A DNA stretch of 34,407 nucleotides from CAYURR01 sp964446745 (lineage in GTDB: Bacteria; Bacillota; Clostridia; Lachnospirales; WQUN01). The notes beneath the pieces were generated by a model, which worked only from the letters and a program-made list of their open reading frames with translations, searched no databases and was not told the DNA's origin. Both the position numbers and the translations under genes were made by a program. Below are positions 1 to 8,720 of this stretch, in pieces (position 1 is the stretch's first letter; each line of letters starts with the position of its first letter). Where the stretch lies: contig CAYURR010000010.1 in NCBI GenBank assembly GCA_964446745.1, forward strand, positions 1 to 34,407, written 5' to 3'.

Positions 1-626
1 GACATGCTGAGCGCTTGAGAAACGATCGTGGCGATCGCTGCACCCCTGGCCTGCAACCTGAAGTAACCGACAAGCAACAGGTCCAGAGCGATATTGACCG
101 CACATGCGATCGCAACAAAGATCATTGGGCTCTTGCTGTCGCCCATGCCGCGCATTATCGCACTCAGTGCGTTATAACCGAATATAAACACGATGCCTAT
201 CGACGTGACCTCGAGATAGTTCTTTGTTTCGTTATATGACTCTGTTGGGGTCTGCATGACCTTTAATATTGGATGCTTTAGAAGCAGTACAAAGGTAGTC
301 ATGATCGCTGCCGCTATGAGTAGCATAGTCAATAGGGTCGCTATTGTTGTAACGATGTCCTCGCGTTTGTCTGCGCCGAGATATTGCGCGACGAGGACCG
401 TGCCGCCTGCCGCGAGGCCAAACACTAAATTTGTGAGTACAAAGGTGATCTGCCCTCCAATGTTGACGCCGGAGATGCTGCTCGTACCCGAGAACTGCCC
501 GACGATAATCATGTCGGCTACGCTATAGAGCGATTGGATAAAGTTCGAGAGCAAAAACGGCAGAGCGAATAGGATTAGTTGCTTTACGACGTTGCCCTGC
601 GACAGATTGTTTTCAAGTTTTGCCAT
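1..626 (-). CDS. MATE family multidrug/Na+ antiporter, 3' part missing
   Basis: Membrane efflux protein of the MATE (NorM/DinF-like) family, which exports drugs or metabolites in exchange for Na+ or H+. The reverse strand translates from ATG (624-626) as MAKLENNLSQGNVVKQLILF, then a hydrophobic helix with the segment SLYSVADMIIVGQFSGTSSI, typical of the first MATE repeat. Further helices and the loop LGADKREDIVTTIATLLTM follow, then NALSAIMRGMGDSKSPM, which is characteristic of the family. About 208 codons are visible of a usual 440-460; the rest lies left of position 1. The start is supported by AAGGAG about 8 nt upstream. It is divergent from the isomerase gene at 727 and shares its promoter region. 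Family assignment is firm; substrate cannot be told. Confidence 0.9.
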   Translation of the reverse strand, partial: MAKLENNLSQGNVVKQLILFALPFLLSNFIQSLYSVADMIIVGQFSGTSSISGVNIGGQITFVLTNLVFGLAAGGTVLVAQYLGADKREDIVTTIATLLTMLLIAAAIMTTFVLLLKHPILKVMQTPTESYNETKNYLEVTSIGIVFIFGYNALSAIMRGMGDSKSPMIFVAIACAVNIALDLLLVGYFRLQARGAAIATIVSQALSM

Positions 627-649
627 TATGTAATTCTCCTTCCCGTAAT

Positions 650-682
650 TTGACTTATAACACAGATTCGAGTAAAATTCAA
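650..682. promoter_or_regulatory. overlapping divergent sigma-A-type promoters
   Basis: Rightward: TTGACT (650-655), 17-nt spacer, TAAAAT (673-678), serving the isomerase gene at 727. Leftward: on the reverse strand TTGAAT (677-682), 17-nt spacer, TATAAG (654-659), serving the MATE gene. The -10 of each promoter overlaps the -35 of the other, so RNA polymerase can probably occupy only one at a time. Assignment rests on consensus match and spacing only. Confidence 0.6.
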
Positions 683-726
683 AGAAAAGTTTTTTGAATG
701 GTTTACATAATAAAGGAGGAAGCAAG

Positions 727-1557
727 ATGAAAAAGGGTATAAACGCATGGGCTTTCCCGTCAGATTACACATTAAAGCAAGTTTTTGAGCTCGCGAAGGA
801 ATGCGGTTACGATGGTATCGAGCTGAACATGGTTGACCCCGATGGCTCGGGCGCGCTCACACTGAACACCGCAAATACACAGGATGAGCTGAACGAGATC
901 CTGCAGCTCTCGAAAGATAATGACCTGCCGATCACTAGCGTATCGTCGGGCCTCCACTGGAAATATGCACTCACCGACAACGACCCGGCCAATCGTGAGA
1001 AGGGTAAGGATGTCGTCAGGAAGATGATCGACGCGGCTGCGTTTTTTGGCAGCGACACGATCCTCGTAGTACCGGGTGTCGTCACAGCCCAGGTCACATA
1101 CAAGACCGCATACGGCAGAGCACTCGATGCGTTTAACGAGCTCAAGAGCTACGCAGAGACTAAAAACGTCATCATCGGCATCGAGAATGTATGGAACAAG
1201 TTCTTGATTAGCCCGCTTGAGATGTCGGATTTCATCGACAAGATTGCGAGCACACATGTAAAGGCCTATTTCGATGCGGGTAACGTGCTGAACTTCTCGT
1301 ATCCGGAGAGCTGGGCGGAGGCACTCACGGGCAAGATCGCAAAGGTTCATATAAAGGATTTCGACACATCGGTCGGCAATATGTCGGGCTTTAGAAACCT
1401 GCTGCAGGGTAGCATGAACTGGGCGAGCCTTGTGGACGCACTCAGAAAGGCTGGATATGACGATTATCTGACAGCTGAGCTGGGACCTTATAATACAAAT
1501 CCGTCGGGGGTAATCAGAGATACCGCAGCAGCGCTTGATTACATCGTGAAGCTGTAA
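727..1557 (+). CDS. sugar phosphate isomerase/epimerase (xylose-isomerase-like TIM barrel)
   Basis: 276-residue TIM-barrel protein of the AP-endonuclease-2/xylose-isomerase-like family, whose members isomerise or epimerise sugars, keto-sugars or inosose at a divalent metal. Visible landmarks are GINAWAFP at the N-terminus, GYDGIELN (strand 2), the metal-ligand segments IGIENVWN (Glu), KAYFDAGNVL (Asp), KVHIKDF (His) and the final LTAELGP (Glu). The start at 727 is preferred over an in-frame ATG at 694 because AAAGGAGG sits just upstream of it. The stop codon directly abuts the miaB start. Substrate unknown; three related isomerases occur in this window, so a catabolic role is likely. Confidence 0.85.
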   Translation: MKKGINAWAFPSDYTLKQVFELAKECGYDGIELNMVDPDGSGALTLNTANTQDELNEILQLSKDNDLPITSVSSGLHWKYALTDNDPANREKGKDVVRKMIDAAAFFGSDTILVVPGVVTAQVTYKTAYGRALDAFNELKSYAETKNVIIGIENVWNKFLISPLEMSDFIDKIASTHVKAYFDAGNVLNFSYPESWAEALTGKIAKVHIKDFDTSVGNMSGFRNLLQGSMNWASLVDALRKAGYDDYLTAELGPYNTNPSGVIRDTAAALDYIVKL

Positions 1558-2949
1558 ATGAAACAGGTACTGGTACGCACCTTTGGTTGTCAGATGAATG
1601 CCCATGATTCCGAGCGGATCATGGGTATGCTTTCGGTTATGGGTTATGAGGCCGCAAACGATGAAAAGGATGCCGACATCATCGTTTACAATACCTGCTG
1701 TGTGCGCGAGAACGCAGAAAACAAGTTATACGGTCATCTTGGGCGCATAAAGAAGCTTAAGGAGCGTCGCAAAGAGGAAAAACGAGCTGATATCACGCTG
1801 ATACTCTGCGGCTGCATGATGCAGCAGGCGCATGTGCTTGAGCGCATCCAAGGATCGTATCCGTTTGTAAACGTGGTCGCTGGGACGTTTAACATCACGC
1901 GCTTACCTGAGCTTTTACGCACATATGACGAGACGGGCAAGCAGACCGTTGAGGTATGGGATAGTCACAAGGACGAGCCGTTAAGTAACACAGCGGAAAC
2001 CGAAGCTGCTGATGAAGCCGCGACCGTTTACCGTGCGAACCCATATAAGGCCAGCGTGAACATCATGTATGGCTGTGACAACTTCTGCTCGTACTGCGTC
2101 GTGCCGTATGTGAGGGGTAGGGAACGCAGCCGCACACCCTCCGAGATATTAGCGGAGGCGCGAATACTTGCAAAGGACGGCGTTAAGGAGATCACGTTGC
2201 TGGGGCAAAACGTGAATTCGTACGGCAAGGGTACGGAAACGGATTTTGCGGCGCTGTTGGAAATACTCTGCGAGGACGAGGGGCTAACGGGGATCGAGCG
2301 CATACGCTTTATGACCTCGCACCCGAAGGATCTGTCAGACCGGCTGATTGATGTAATCGCAAAGCCGCGGCTGGGTGGACCGCGTATCGCACATCATATA
2401 CACCTGCCGCTACAGTCGGGCAGCACGCGTCTACTCGGGCTTATGAACAGGGGATATACCAAGGAACGGTACATGGAACTCGCACAATGCATCAAGGCTA
2501 AGATACCGGATATCTCACTCACAACGGATATAATCGTCGGTTTTCCGGGTGAGACGGACGAGGACTTTGCCGAGACCCTCGATGTCGTGAAAAGGGTTCG
2601 GTTCGCGGGTGCGTATACCTTCTTATATTCGCCGCGCAAGGGCACAAAGGCCGAGACAATGGACGGACAAGTCCCCGATAACGTCGCGTCGGAACGATTT
2701 AAAAAATTGCTCGATACGATAAATCCGATCGTGAGCGAGGAAAACGCCAAGCTCGTCGGGCAAGTCGCGGAGGTTTTGCCCGAGGAACTAAACGAAAAAG
2801 AGCCATCACTAATAACAGGACGGCTCGAAAGTAACACGGTCGTACACTTTGAGGGCGACACAAGCGACCTCGGACGCATGACGAATGTGCGACTGATTGA
2901 GTGCAAGGGATTTTATTTTGTAGGGGAAAAACAAAAAACAAAAATATAA
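1558..2949 (+). CDS. miaB: tRNA-2-methylthio-N6-dimethylallyladenosine synthase MiaB
   Basis: Radical SAM methylthiotransferase that converts i6A37 to ms2i6A37 in tRNAs reading UNN codons, using two [4Fe-4S] clusters. Domains in order: N-terminal UPF0004 domain with the cluster cysteines in FGCQMNAHDSE (C11), YNTCCVREN (C47) and LCGCMMQQ (C86); radical SAM core with CxxxCxxC (C173, C177, C180) followed by VPYVRGRERSR; and a C-terminal TRAM RNA-binding region from about residue 395. At 463 residues it has the usual length. It starts at the ATG immediately after the TAA of the isomerase with no clear Shine-Dalgarno, which suggests translational coupling. It lies upstream of mutS-mutL, a common order in Clostridia. 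Confidence 0.97.
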   Translation: MKQVLVRTFGCQMNAHDSERIMGMLSVMGYEAANDEKDADIIVYNTCCVRENAENKLYGHLGRIKKLKERRKEEKRADITLILCGCMMQQAHVLERIQGSYPFVNVVAGTFNITRLPELLRTYDETGKQTVEVWDSHKDEPLSNTAETEAADEAATVYRANPYKASVNIMYGCDNFCSYCVVPYVRGRERSRTPSEILAEARILAKDGVKEITLLGQNVNSYGKGTETDFAALLEILCEDEGLTGIERIRFMTSHPKDLSDRLIDVIAKPRLGGPRIAHHIHLPLQSGSTRLLGLMNRGYTKERYMELAQCIKAKIPDISLTTDIIVGFPGETDEDFAETLDVVKRVRFAGAYTFLYSPRKGTKAETMDGQVPDNVASERFKKLLDTINPIVSEENAKLVGQVAEVLPEELNEKEPSLITGRLESNTVVHFEGDTSDLGRMTNVRLIECKGFYFVGEKQKTKI

Positions 2950-3003
2950 CCACGGATTTACACGGATTCAAACCTAATAATTTTATCCGTGAAAATCCGT
3001 GGT
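2949..3003. repeat. intergenic hairpin repeat, copy 1 (short form)
   Basis: Imperfect inverted repeat between miaB and mutS. The left arm (2950-2967) and right arm (2985-3002) pair over 18 bp with one mismatch, extended by one A-T pair; the loop is 17 nt. The arms repeat the element CCACGGATTTACACGGAT and its complement. A longer copy with the same arm sequence and an equally long loop is at 21744-21844. There is no run of T after the stem, so it does not look like an ordinary intrinsic terminator. Confidence 0.9.
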
Positions 3004-3018
3004 AAATGTTTATTATTC

Positions 3019-5562
3019 ATGTGGGGGCAGCCAGTGGGACAGTATACACCGATGATGGAGCAGTATCTCGAGATAAAATCAGGCTATAAGCATTGCCTGT
3101 TGTTTTTTAGGCTCGGGGACTTTTATGAGTTGTTTTTTGATGATGCGCTGATAGCGTCGAAAGTGCTTGATATCACGCTGACGGGCAAGGACTGCGGCAT
3201 GGAGGAACGTGCGCCGATGTGCGGCGTGCCGTTCCATTCGGCGGATACGTATATCGCTAAACTCGTTGCGAACGGCTTTAGGGTTGCGATCTGTGAGCAG
3301 GTCGAAAACCCGAAGCTGACCAAGACCCTCGTAAAGCGCGATGTCGTTAGGGTCGTCACGCCGGGCACTCAGACCGATATCAATGCGCTCGAGGCGAATA
3401 AAAACAACTACATCATGGCTGTGTTTGAAGGAAAGAACGGTTACGGTATCGCGGTCGCGGACGTTTCGACGGGCGAGTTTTTGGCTGCGGGCTTCGCGCT
3501 GTCTGTGCAGAAGCGCGTCAATGACGAGATCGCACGCTTTACACCGTCCGAGATCATCACAAACGCGGAAACGATCATCCCCACACTACCGCAAGGGACC
3601 AATGTCTCGCCATTCACCTCGAAGGCCCAGCAAAGGGACACCGCATATGCGATGCTACTCGAGCATTTTAATGTGAACAGCCTCTCAAGCTACGGCATTG
3701 AGGATGACCCTGCGTGCATATGCGCGTCGGGTATGCTTTTGGATTATCTGACAGAGACGCAAAAGAACGCGCTGTCGCATATCAGACGCATCCGTAGGTT
3801 ATCAGATGAACGATATATGATATTGGATGCATCGTCGAGGCGTAACCTCGAACTGACCGAGACCATGCGCGAGAAATCCAAGCAGAACACGCTGTTTGAT
3901 GTGTTGGATCAGACCAAGACCTCGATGGGTGCGCGTACACTGCGAAAATGGATCGAACAACCGCTATTAAATGTTTCGGAGATCAACTACCGCAGCGAGG
4001 CGGTCGGCGAGCTGAAGGAGAATCCAATCACGCGTGCGGAGCTTCGGGAGCATCTTGCTACGATATCGGATCTTGAACGTTTGCTGTCTAAGATCGTATA
4101 CGAAACTGCAAATGCGCGTGACCTCTCCCAGATAAAGGGTTCGATAACGTGCCTACCGCAGATAGGCACCCTCGTTTCGCAGCTGCAGGCCTCGGTATTT
4201 AAGGAAATATCAAAGGGATATGACAGCCTCTCAGATATCCAGGCTATGATCGCAACCGCGATACAGGACGAGCCCCCGGTAACGGTCAGAGAAGGCGGTA
4301 TGTTTCGCGATGGATTCAATGCGGAGCTTGACGAGCTGCGCCGTGCAAAGACGGACGGTGCGAAGTGGATTTCGGAGTTGGAGACGAACGAGCGTGAGCA
4401 GACCGGTATAAAGAACCTGAAGATACGCTACAATAAGGTGTTCGGTTATTACATCGAGATCACGAACGCGCATAACCACTTAGCGCCCGAGCGATACATA
4501 CGTCGGCAGACCCTCGCGAACAGCGAACGTTACATAACCGAGGAGCTCAAGCGTCTTGAGGAGATCATCATGGGCGCGGACGAGAAGATCACGGAGCTTG
4601 AGTATTCGATGTTTTGCAATCTGCGAAACGCGGTAGCGCAGCAGATCGAGCGCATACAGTACATGGCTGAGGTCATCAAGACCCTCGATACGCTACAATC
4701 CTTAGCGGAGGTAGCGGATCGCAAGCTGTATTGCAGGCCGCTGATGGACAGTAGTGGGCGCATCGAAATCAAAAATGGGCGGCATCCGGTGGTCGAGACC
4801 GTATCGAAATCCGCATTTGTGCCCAATAATACACTGATGGATCTGAATGATGAGCGCATAAATATCATCACGGGGCCAAATATGGCCGGCAAATCCACTT
4901 ATCTGAGGCAGGTCGCACTAATAGTGCTGATGGCGCAGATAGGAAGCTTTGTACCCGCGGACGAGGCGCATATCGGTGTGGTAGACAGGATATTTACACG
5001 CGTGGGCGCGGCGGATGATCTCGCGACGGGGCAGAGTACGTTTATGGTCGAGATGAACGAGGTCGCGAATATCTTAAACAACGCGACACGCAACAGCTTA
5101 TTGATCCTCGATGAGATCGGGCGCGGCACGAGTACGTTTGACGGGCTGTCGATCGCATGGGCGGTCGTTGAGCATGTGGCAGACGCTGAAAAGCTCGGCG
5201 CAAAGACCTTGTTTGCGACGCATTATCACGAGCTCACGGAGCTCGAGGGTAAGATCGCGGGCGTAAACAACTACTGCATAACCGTAAAAGAAATGGGCGA
5301 GGATATCTTGTTTTTGCGGCAGATCGTCAGAGGTGGTGCGGACAATAGCTATGGCATACATGTCGCGAGACTTGCAGGATTGCCAAAGGAACTCACAAGC
5401 CGTGCCGAGATTATACTCTCTGCGCTAAACAAAGCCGACATCACAAACAACAAAGCCGACGTATACGAGGAAGGCGTCGTGTTTTATAACAAAGTCAGAC
5501 GCAAGCGACAAAACGATGATCTGATGGTCATACAACAAACCTTGGACGGGATAGACGAATGA
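3019..5562 (+). CDS. mutS: DNA mismatch repair protein MutS
   Basis: Recognises mismatches and small loops and recruits MutL. The N-terminal mismatch-binding domain carries the F-x-E motif in GDFYELFF (about residues 35-37). The connector, lever and clamp regions follow, then the C-terminal ABC-type ATPase: Walker A GPNMAGKS (about 619-626), the stretch GAADDLATGQSTFMVEM, Walker B LLILDEIGRGTS (D698, E699) and ATHYHEL. Length about 847 residues fits MutS1. Start choice is uncertain: an in-frame GTG at 2989 lies inside the hairpin repeat and is rejected, ATG 3019 lacks a clear ribosome binding site, and GTG 3034 has GGGGG at good spacing. The stop overlaps the mutL start by 4 bp. Confidence 0.97.
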   Translation: MWGQPVGQYTPMMEQYLEIKSGYKHCLLFFRLGDFYELFFDDALIASKVLDITLTGKDCGMEERAPMCGVPFHSADTYIAKLVANGFRVAICEQVENPKLTKTLVKRDVVRVVTPGTQTDINALEANKNNYIMAVFEGKNGYGIAVADVSTGEFLAAGFALSVQKRVNDEIARFTPSEIITNAETIIPTLPQGTNVSPFTSKAQQRDTAYAMLLEHFNVNSLSSYGIEDDPACICASGMLLDYLTETQKNALSHIRRIRRLSDERYMILDASSRRNLELTETMREKSKQNTLFDVLDQTKTSMGARTLRKWIEQPLLNVSEINYRSEAVGELKENPITRAELREHLATISDLERLLSKIVYETANARDLSQIKGSITCLPQIGTLVSQLQASVFKEISKGYDSLSDIQAMIATAIQDEPPVTVREGGMFRDGFNAELDELRRAKTDGAKWISELETNEREQTGIKNLKIRYNKVFGYYIEITNAHNHLAPERYIRRQTLANSERYITEELKRLEEIIMGADEKITELEYSMFCNLRNAVAQQIERIQYMAEVIKTLDTLQSLAEVADRKLYCRPLMDSSGRIEIKNGRHPVVETVSKSAFVPNNTLMDLNDERINIITGPNMAGKSTYLRQVALIVLMAQIGSFVPADEAHIGVVDRIFTRVGAADDLATGQSTFMVEMNEVANILNNATRNSLLILDEIGRGTSTFDGLSIAWAVVEHVADAEKLGAKTLFATHYHELTELEGKIAGVNNYCITVKEMGEDILFLRQIVRGGADNSYGIHVARLAGLPKELTSRAEIILSALNKADITNNKADVYEEGVVFYNKVRRKRQNDDLMVIQQTLDGIDE

Positions 5563-7499
5563 ACATAGAAGTCTTAAGCTACGAGCTGATAAATCAAATA
5601 GCCGCGGGTGAGGTGGTCGAAAGGCCCCTCTCTGTCGTAAAGGAGCTCGTCGAGAATTCGCTCGACGCGGGTGCATCACGTATCGCGGTCGAGATCAAGT
5701 CGGGCGGGATTGAATATATACGCATAACGGATAACGGTTCCGGCATACCGAAGGATCAGGTCCAAAAGGCTTTTTTGCAACATGCGACGAGCAAGGTGCG
5801 TACGTTTGACGATATCATGCGGGTGAGTAGCATGGGGTTTCGCGGTGAGGCGTTATCGAGTATTGCCTCAGTTTCAAAGGTGGAGCTTGTGACGCGCGTA
5901 GACGGCGAGGAAACGGGCACGCGCCTCGTGCTCGAGGGCAGCGAGGTTATTTCGCAAAAGGACGTGGCCTGTCCGGTCGGTACGACCTTTCATATACGCG
6001 AGCTGTTTTATAACACGCCCGCACGTTTAAAATTTTTGAAAAAGCCCGTAACCGAGGGCAACTATGTCTCGGAGCTGATGGGTAGGCTCGCGCTCGGACA
6101 CCCGGACATCGCGATGACATATGTAAACAATAATGAAACTGTCCTGCAGACAAACGGCAACGGCGATCTGCGGACGGTTATTTTTTATGTGCTCGGAAAG
6201 GATGTGGCCGCGAAGCTCATCAGGCTGAAGGATGATCGAGATATCGACATATCCGGATATATAGGCCGCCTGGACAACACAAAGGCCAACCGCACGGGCG
6301 GCGTGGTGTTCGTAAACGGTCGTTATGTAAAGAGCCCTCTGTTGCAGTCCGCTGTAGAGAACGCATATAGAACGATGCTGATGGGCGGGCGTTTCCCTGT
6401 ATACGTGCTGAACATCACAGTCGATCCGGCCATGGTCGATGTGAATGTGCATCCCGCAAAGACAGAGATACGCTTTCGCGACGAGGAGGAGATATACCGC
6501 GCGGTGACCGAGGCCGTATACAATACTCTGTCGGACGAGGTTCTCGTGGCCGATCACAGGCGGCCGGAGCCGGAGCCTAAACGCACCGAATCGGAATGTA
6601 AACGCACCGAACCGGTGCGTTGGACTTTGACTGTTGCGGAGGACAAAGGAGCAGAGGTTAAAAGCCCGTTTGTACCTATGGAGGCCGAAAGGCTGAGGCC
6701 CATCGCAGACATACCACTGCGCGTGACGGAAACACCGATTGTGCAAACACCTCCAGTCTGTAATATGCCTCCGGTCAGACAGGCTCCCGAAATGTCTAAT
6801 ACGCCTGATGAAATTCAGACACCGTCCGTTACCCAAGCCGCATTCATCGCATCCTCCCCAGAAGCATCCGATCCCTCTGAGATCCCACAAGCTCCGACCC
6901 CTCCGGAGGAACCATTCTTCTCCTCATATCGCCTGATAGGGCTGGCGTTCGGGCTGTACTGGATAGCCGAGCAGGGCGATAGGCTATATATCATCGACCA
7001 ACATGCATGCCATGAACGGATCATGTTTGAAATGCTAAGGCAAAATCTCCAAAGCGGGGAGATCGTCTCGCAGGGGCTTGTAGAGCCGATGGATATTCGT
7101 CTCGGGTTTTCGGAGTATCGTGTGCTTGTAGACAATCTTGAGACGCTCGAAGGTTTTGGATTTGATATCGACGTACTCGGCAGTAACCGCGTGCTTGTAA
7201 GGGCAGTCCCCATAGCCGTGTCAAAGCCTCTCGGCGAGGATTTCCTACGTGACATACTCGACAAGATAGAAAAGATACCCGCCAATACTGCAGATATCCA
7301 TGATTACCTCGTACACTCCATTGCGCGGATCGCGTGCCGCGCAGCTGTAAAGGCCAATGATTTTCTAGGTGAGGATGAGGCGCGTGCGATGATTACACGT
7401 GCGCTCGCGCTCAAAAATCCGTTCACATGCCCGCATGGCAGACCCACGATCATCGAAATTACACAGAGTGAATTAAACAGACGTTTCAAACGCACCTGA
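5559..7499 (+). CDS. mutL: DNA mismatch repair endonuclease MutL
   Basis: GHKL ATPase that couples MutS to strand incision and excision. The N-terminal motifs are complete: QIAAGEVVERPLSVVKELVENSLDAGA, DNGSGIP, ATSKV, GFRGEALSSIASVS and NTPARLKFLKK. A proline-rich linker spans roughly residues 335-455. The C-terminal domain carries the metal-dependent endonuclease motif DQHA(x)2E(x)4E (residues 480-491) together with ACRAAVKAND and CPHGRP (624-629), so this is the nicking type of MutL expected in bacteria without MutH. The linker contains a 21-bp tandem DNA repeat starting at 6578. It is translated in an ATGA overlap with mutS. Confidence 0.97.
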   Translation: MNIEVLSYELINQIAAGEVVERPLSVVKELVENSLDAGASRIAVEIKSGGIEYIRITDNGSGIPKDQVQKAFLQHATSKVRTFDDIMRVSSMGFRGEALSSIASVSKVELVTRVDGEETGTRLVLEGSEVISQKDVACPVGTTFHIRELFYNTPARLKFLKKPVTEGNYVSELMGRLALGHPDIAMTYVNNNETVLQTNGNGDLRTVIFYVLGKDVAAKLIRLKDDRDIDISGYIGRLDNTKANRTGGVVFVNGRYVKSPLLQSAVENAYRTMLMGGRFPVYVLNITVDPAMVDVNVHPAKTEIRFRDEEEIYRAVTEAVYNTLSDEVLVADHRRPEPEPKRTESECKRTEPVRWTLTVAEDKGAEVKSPFVPMEAERLRPIADIPLRVTETPIVQTPPVCNMPPVRQAPEMSNTPDEIQTPSVTQAAFIASSPEASDPSEIPQAPTPPEEPFFSSYRLIGLAFGLYWIAEQGDRLYIIDQHACHERIMFEMLRQNLQSGEIVSQGLVEPMDIRLGFSEYRVLVDNLETLEGFGFDIDVLGSNRVLVRAVPIAVSKPLGEDFLRDILDKIEKIPANTADIHDYLVHSIARIACRAAVKANDFLGEDEARAMITRALALKNPFTCPHGRPTIIEITQSELNRRFKRT

Positions 7500-7622
7500 T
7501 AGTTTGGTAAAAATTTATATTAAAGATGATGTAATTTTAAGCTTTGTGAGTTACAATGTTCACGGAACGGTTACACGTATGTTGAATCCGTGCATACCGA
7601 CAAACAGGTGAGGAGGATTGTA

Positions 7623-8720
7623 ATGGGTGAAAAGATCAAGATAGGCATAATCGGAACAGGTGGCATCTCGCATGCCCATATGAGGCCGTACATGTCGTTT
7701 GAGGATGTCGAGGTCGTAGCGGCATGTGATATCGTACCCGGAAAGGCACGCGCGTTTTTGGACAAATATGGGCTTGAAAAGGCCCCTGCCTTTGAAAATT
7801 GCCAAGAGATGGTTAAGGCCGTGGCGATGGACGGCGTGAGCATATGTACATATAACACAACCCATGCGGAGTGTACGATAGCGGCACTTGAAGCCGGTAT
7901 ACATGTGCTCTGCGAAAAGCCCATGTCGTTTACGCTGCAGGAGGCCGCAGACATGGTCAAGGCTTCGAAGAAATCCGGCAAGATACTCACGATCGGATTC
8001 CAGCCACGTTATGACTACATGCGCCGCAAGGTGGATCACATGATCAACTCGGGCGCGCTCGGCAAGGTCTATTACGTGCAATCGGGCGGCGGTCGCCGTC
8101 GCGGTATACCCGAGGGGACATTCGTAGACAAGGCCAAGGCCGGGTACGGATGCCTCGGCGATATCGGCTGCTACTCGATCGACGAATGCCTTCATGCACT
8201 GCATTACCCAAAGCCACTCACAGTCTCCGCCATAGCGACGGACTACTTTGGCAAGAACCCTAAATACTGGCCGGATGCGGAACATTTTGATGTTGACGAT
8301 TTCTCCGTTGCACTTGTGCGCATGGAGGGGGATGTTACATTCGTGTTCAAGCAGAGTTGGGCAATGCATGCTGATACGCTCGGAGATACCCTCTGGCTCG
8401 GTACCGAGGGCGCTATCAAGGTCAGAAACAGCTTTGACGAGACCAATAAGCAGACCCGCGTGATGTATTATACCGATGTGGACGGCAATCAGATCGACAG
8501 CTATGTGCTGCCGTCTTATCCTTTTAACGCGTATGAGGGTATGGAGCACAAGGACATCTTCGCCGCAAAGGTCCGCGACTTCGTGGACGCTGTGAAAACA
8601 AACGGACCCGCTCCGATTCCGGGTGAGGAGATCATCTACAATCAGGCTATCTGCGACGGTATCTATCGCTCCTCGAAGCTCAATAAAGAGGTCGAGATCG
8701 TGATGCCGAGTATATTATGA
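7623..8720 (+). CDS. Gfo/Idh/MocA family oxidoreductase
   Basis: 365-residue NAD(P)-dependent dehydrogenase. The N-terminal Rossmann fold shows KIGIIGTGGISHAH, then VAACDI, CTYNTTHAE and the conserved CEKPMS lysine motif; the C-terminal alpha/beta domain has GCLGDIGCYSIDECLHAL. Family members oxidise inositols, sugars, sugar glycosides or their derivatives, often at C3. The start at 7623 is chosen for the GGAGG 7 nt upstream; an upstream in-frame ATG at 7590 lacks one. It is the first gene of a five-gene rightward block and its stop overlaps the next start by 4 bp (ATGA). Substrate not deducible. Confidence 0.9.
   Translation: MGEKIKIGIIGTGGISHAHMRPYMSFEDVEVVAACDIVPGKARAFLDKYGLEKAPAFENCQEMVKAVAMDGVSICTYNTTHAECTIAALEAGIHVLCEKPMSFTLQEAADMVKASKKSGKILTIGFQPRYDYMRRKVDHMINSGALGKVYYVQSGGGRRRGIPEGTFVDKAKAGYGCLGDIGCYSIDECLHALHYPKPLTVSAIATDYFGKNPKYWPDAEHFDVDDFSVALVRMEGDVTFVFKQSWAMHADTLGDTLWLGTEGAIKVRNSFDETNKQTRVMYYTDVDGNQIDSYVLPSYPFNAYEGMEHKDIFAAKVRDFVDAVKTNGPAPIPGEEIIYNQAICDGIYRSSKLNKEVEIVMPSIL

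Noticed and set aside
772..1605. Reverse-strand open frame of 277 codons opposite the isomerase at 727
   Set aside because: Antisense to a conserved enzyme, unusual amino-acid composition and no neighbours in that direction.
6027..6890. Reverse-strand open frame of 287 codons opposite mutL
   Set aside because: Antisense to the conserved MutL ATPase domain and linker; composition is that of a shadow frame.
7561..7592. Inverted CACGGA/TCCGTG hexamers in the leader of the 7623 operon
   Set aside because: Six-base arms 20 nt apart are easily due to chance; they recall the hairpin repeat modules but the rest of the repeat is absent.
7560..8549. Long open frame (329 codons) on the reverse strand of the first Gfo/Idh/MocA gene
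   Set aside because: It is an antisense shadow of a clearly conserved protein; the translation is rich in His, Arg and Cys, shows no domain, and no ribosome binding site supports it.
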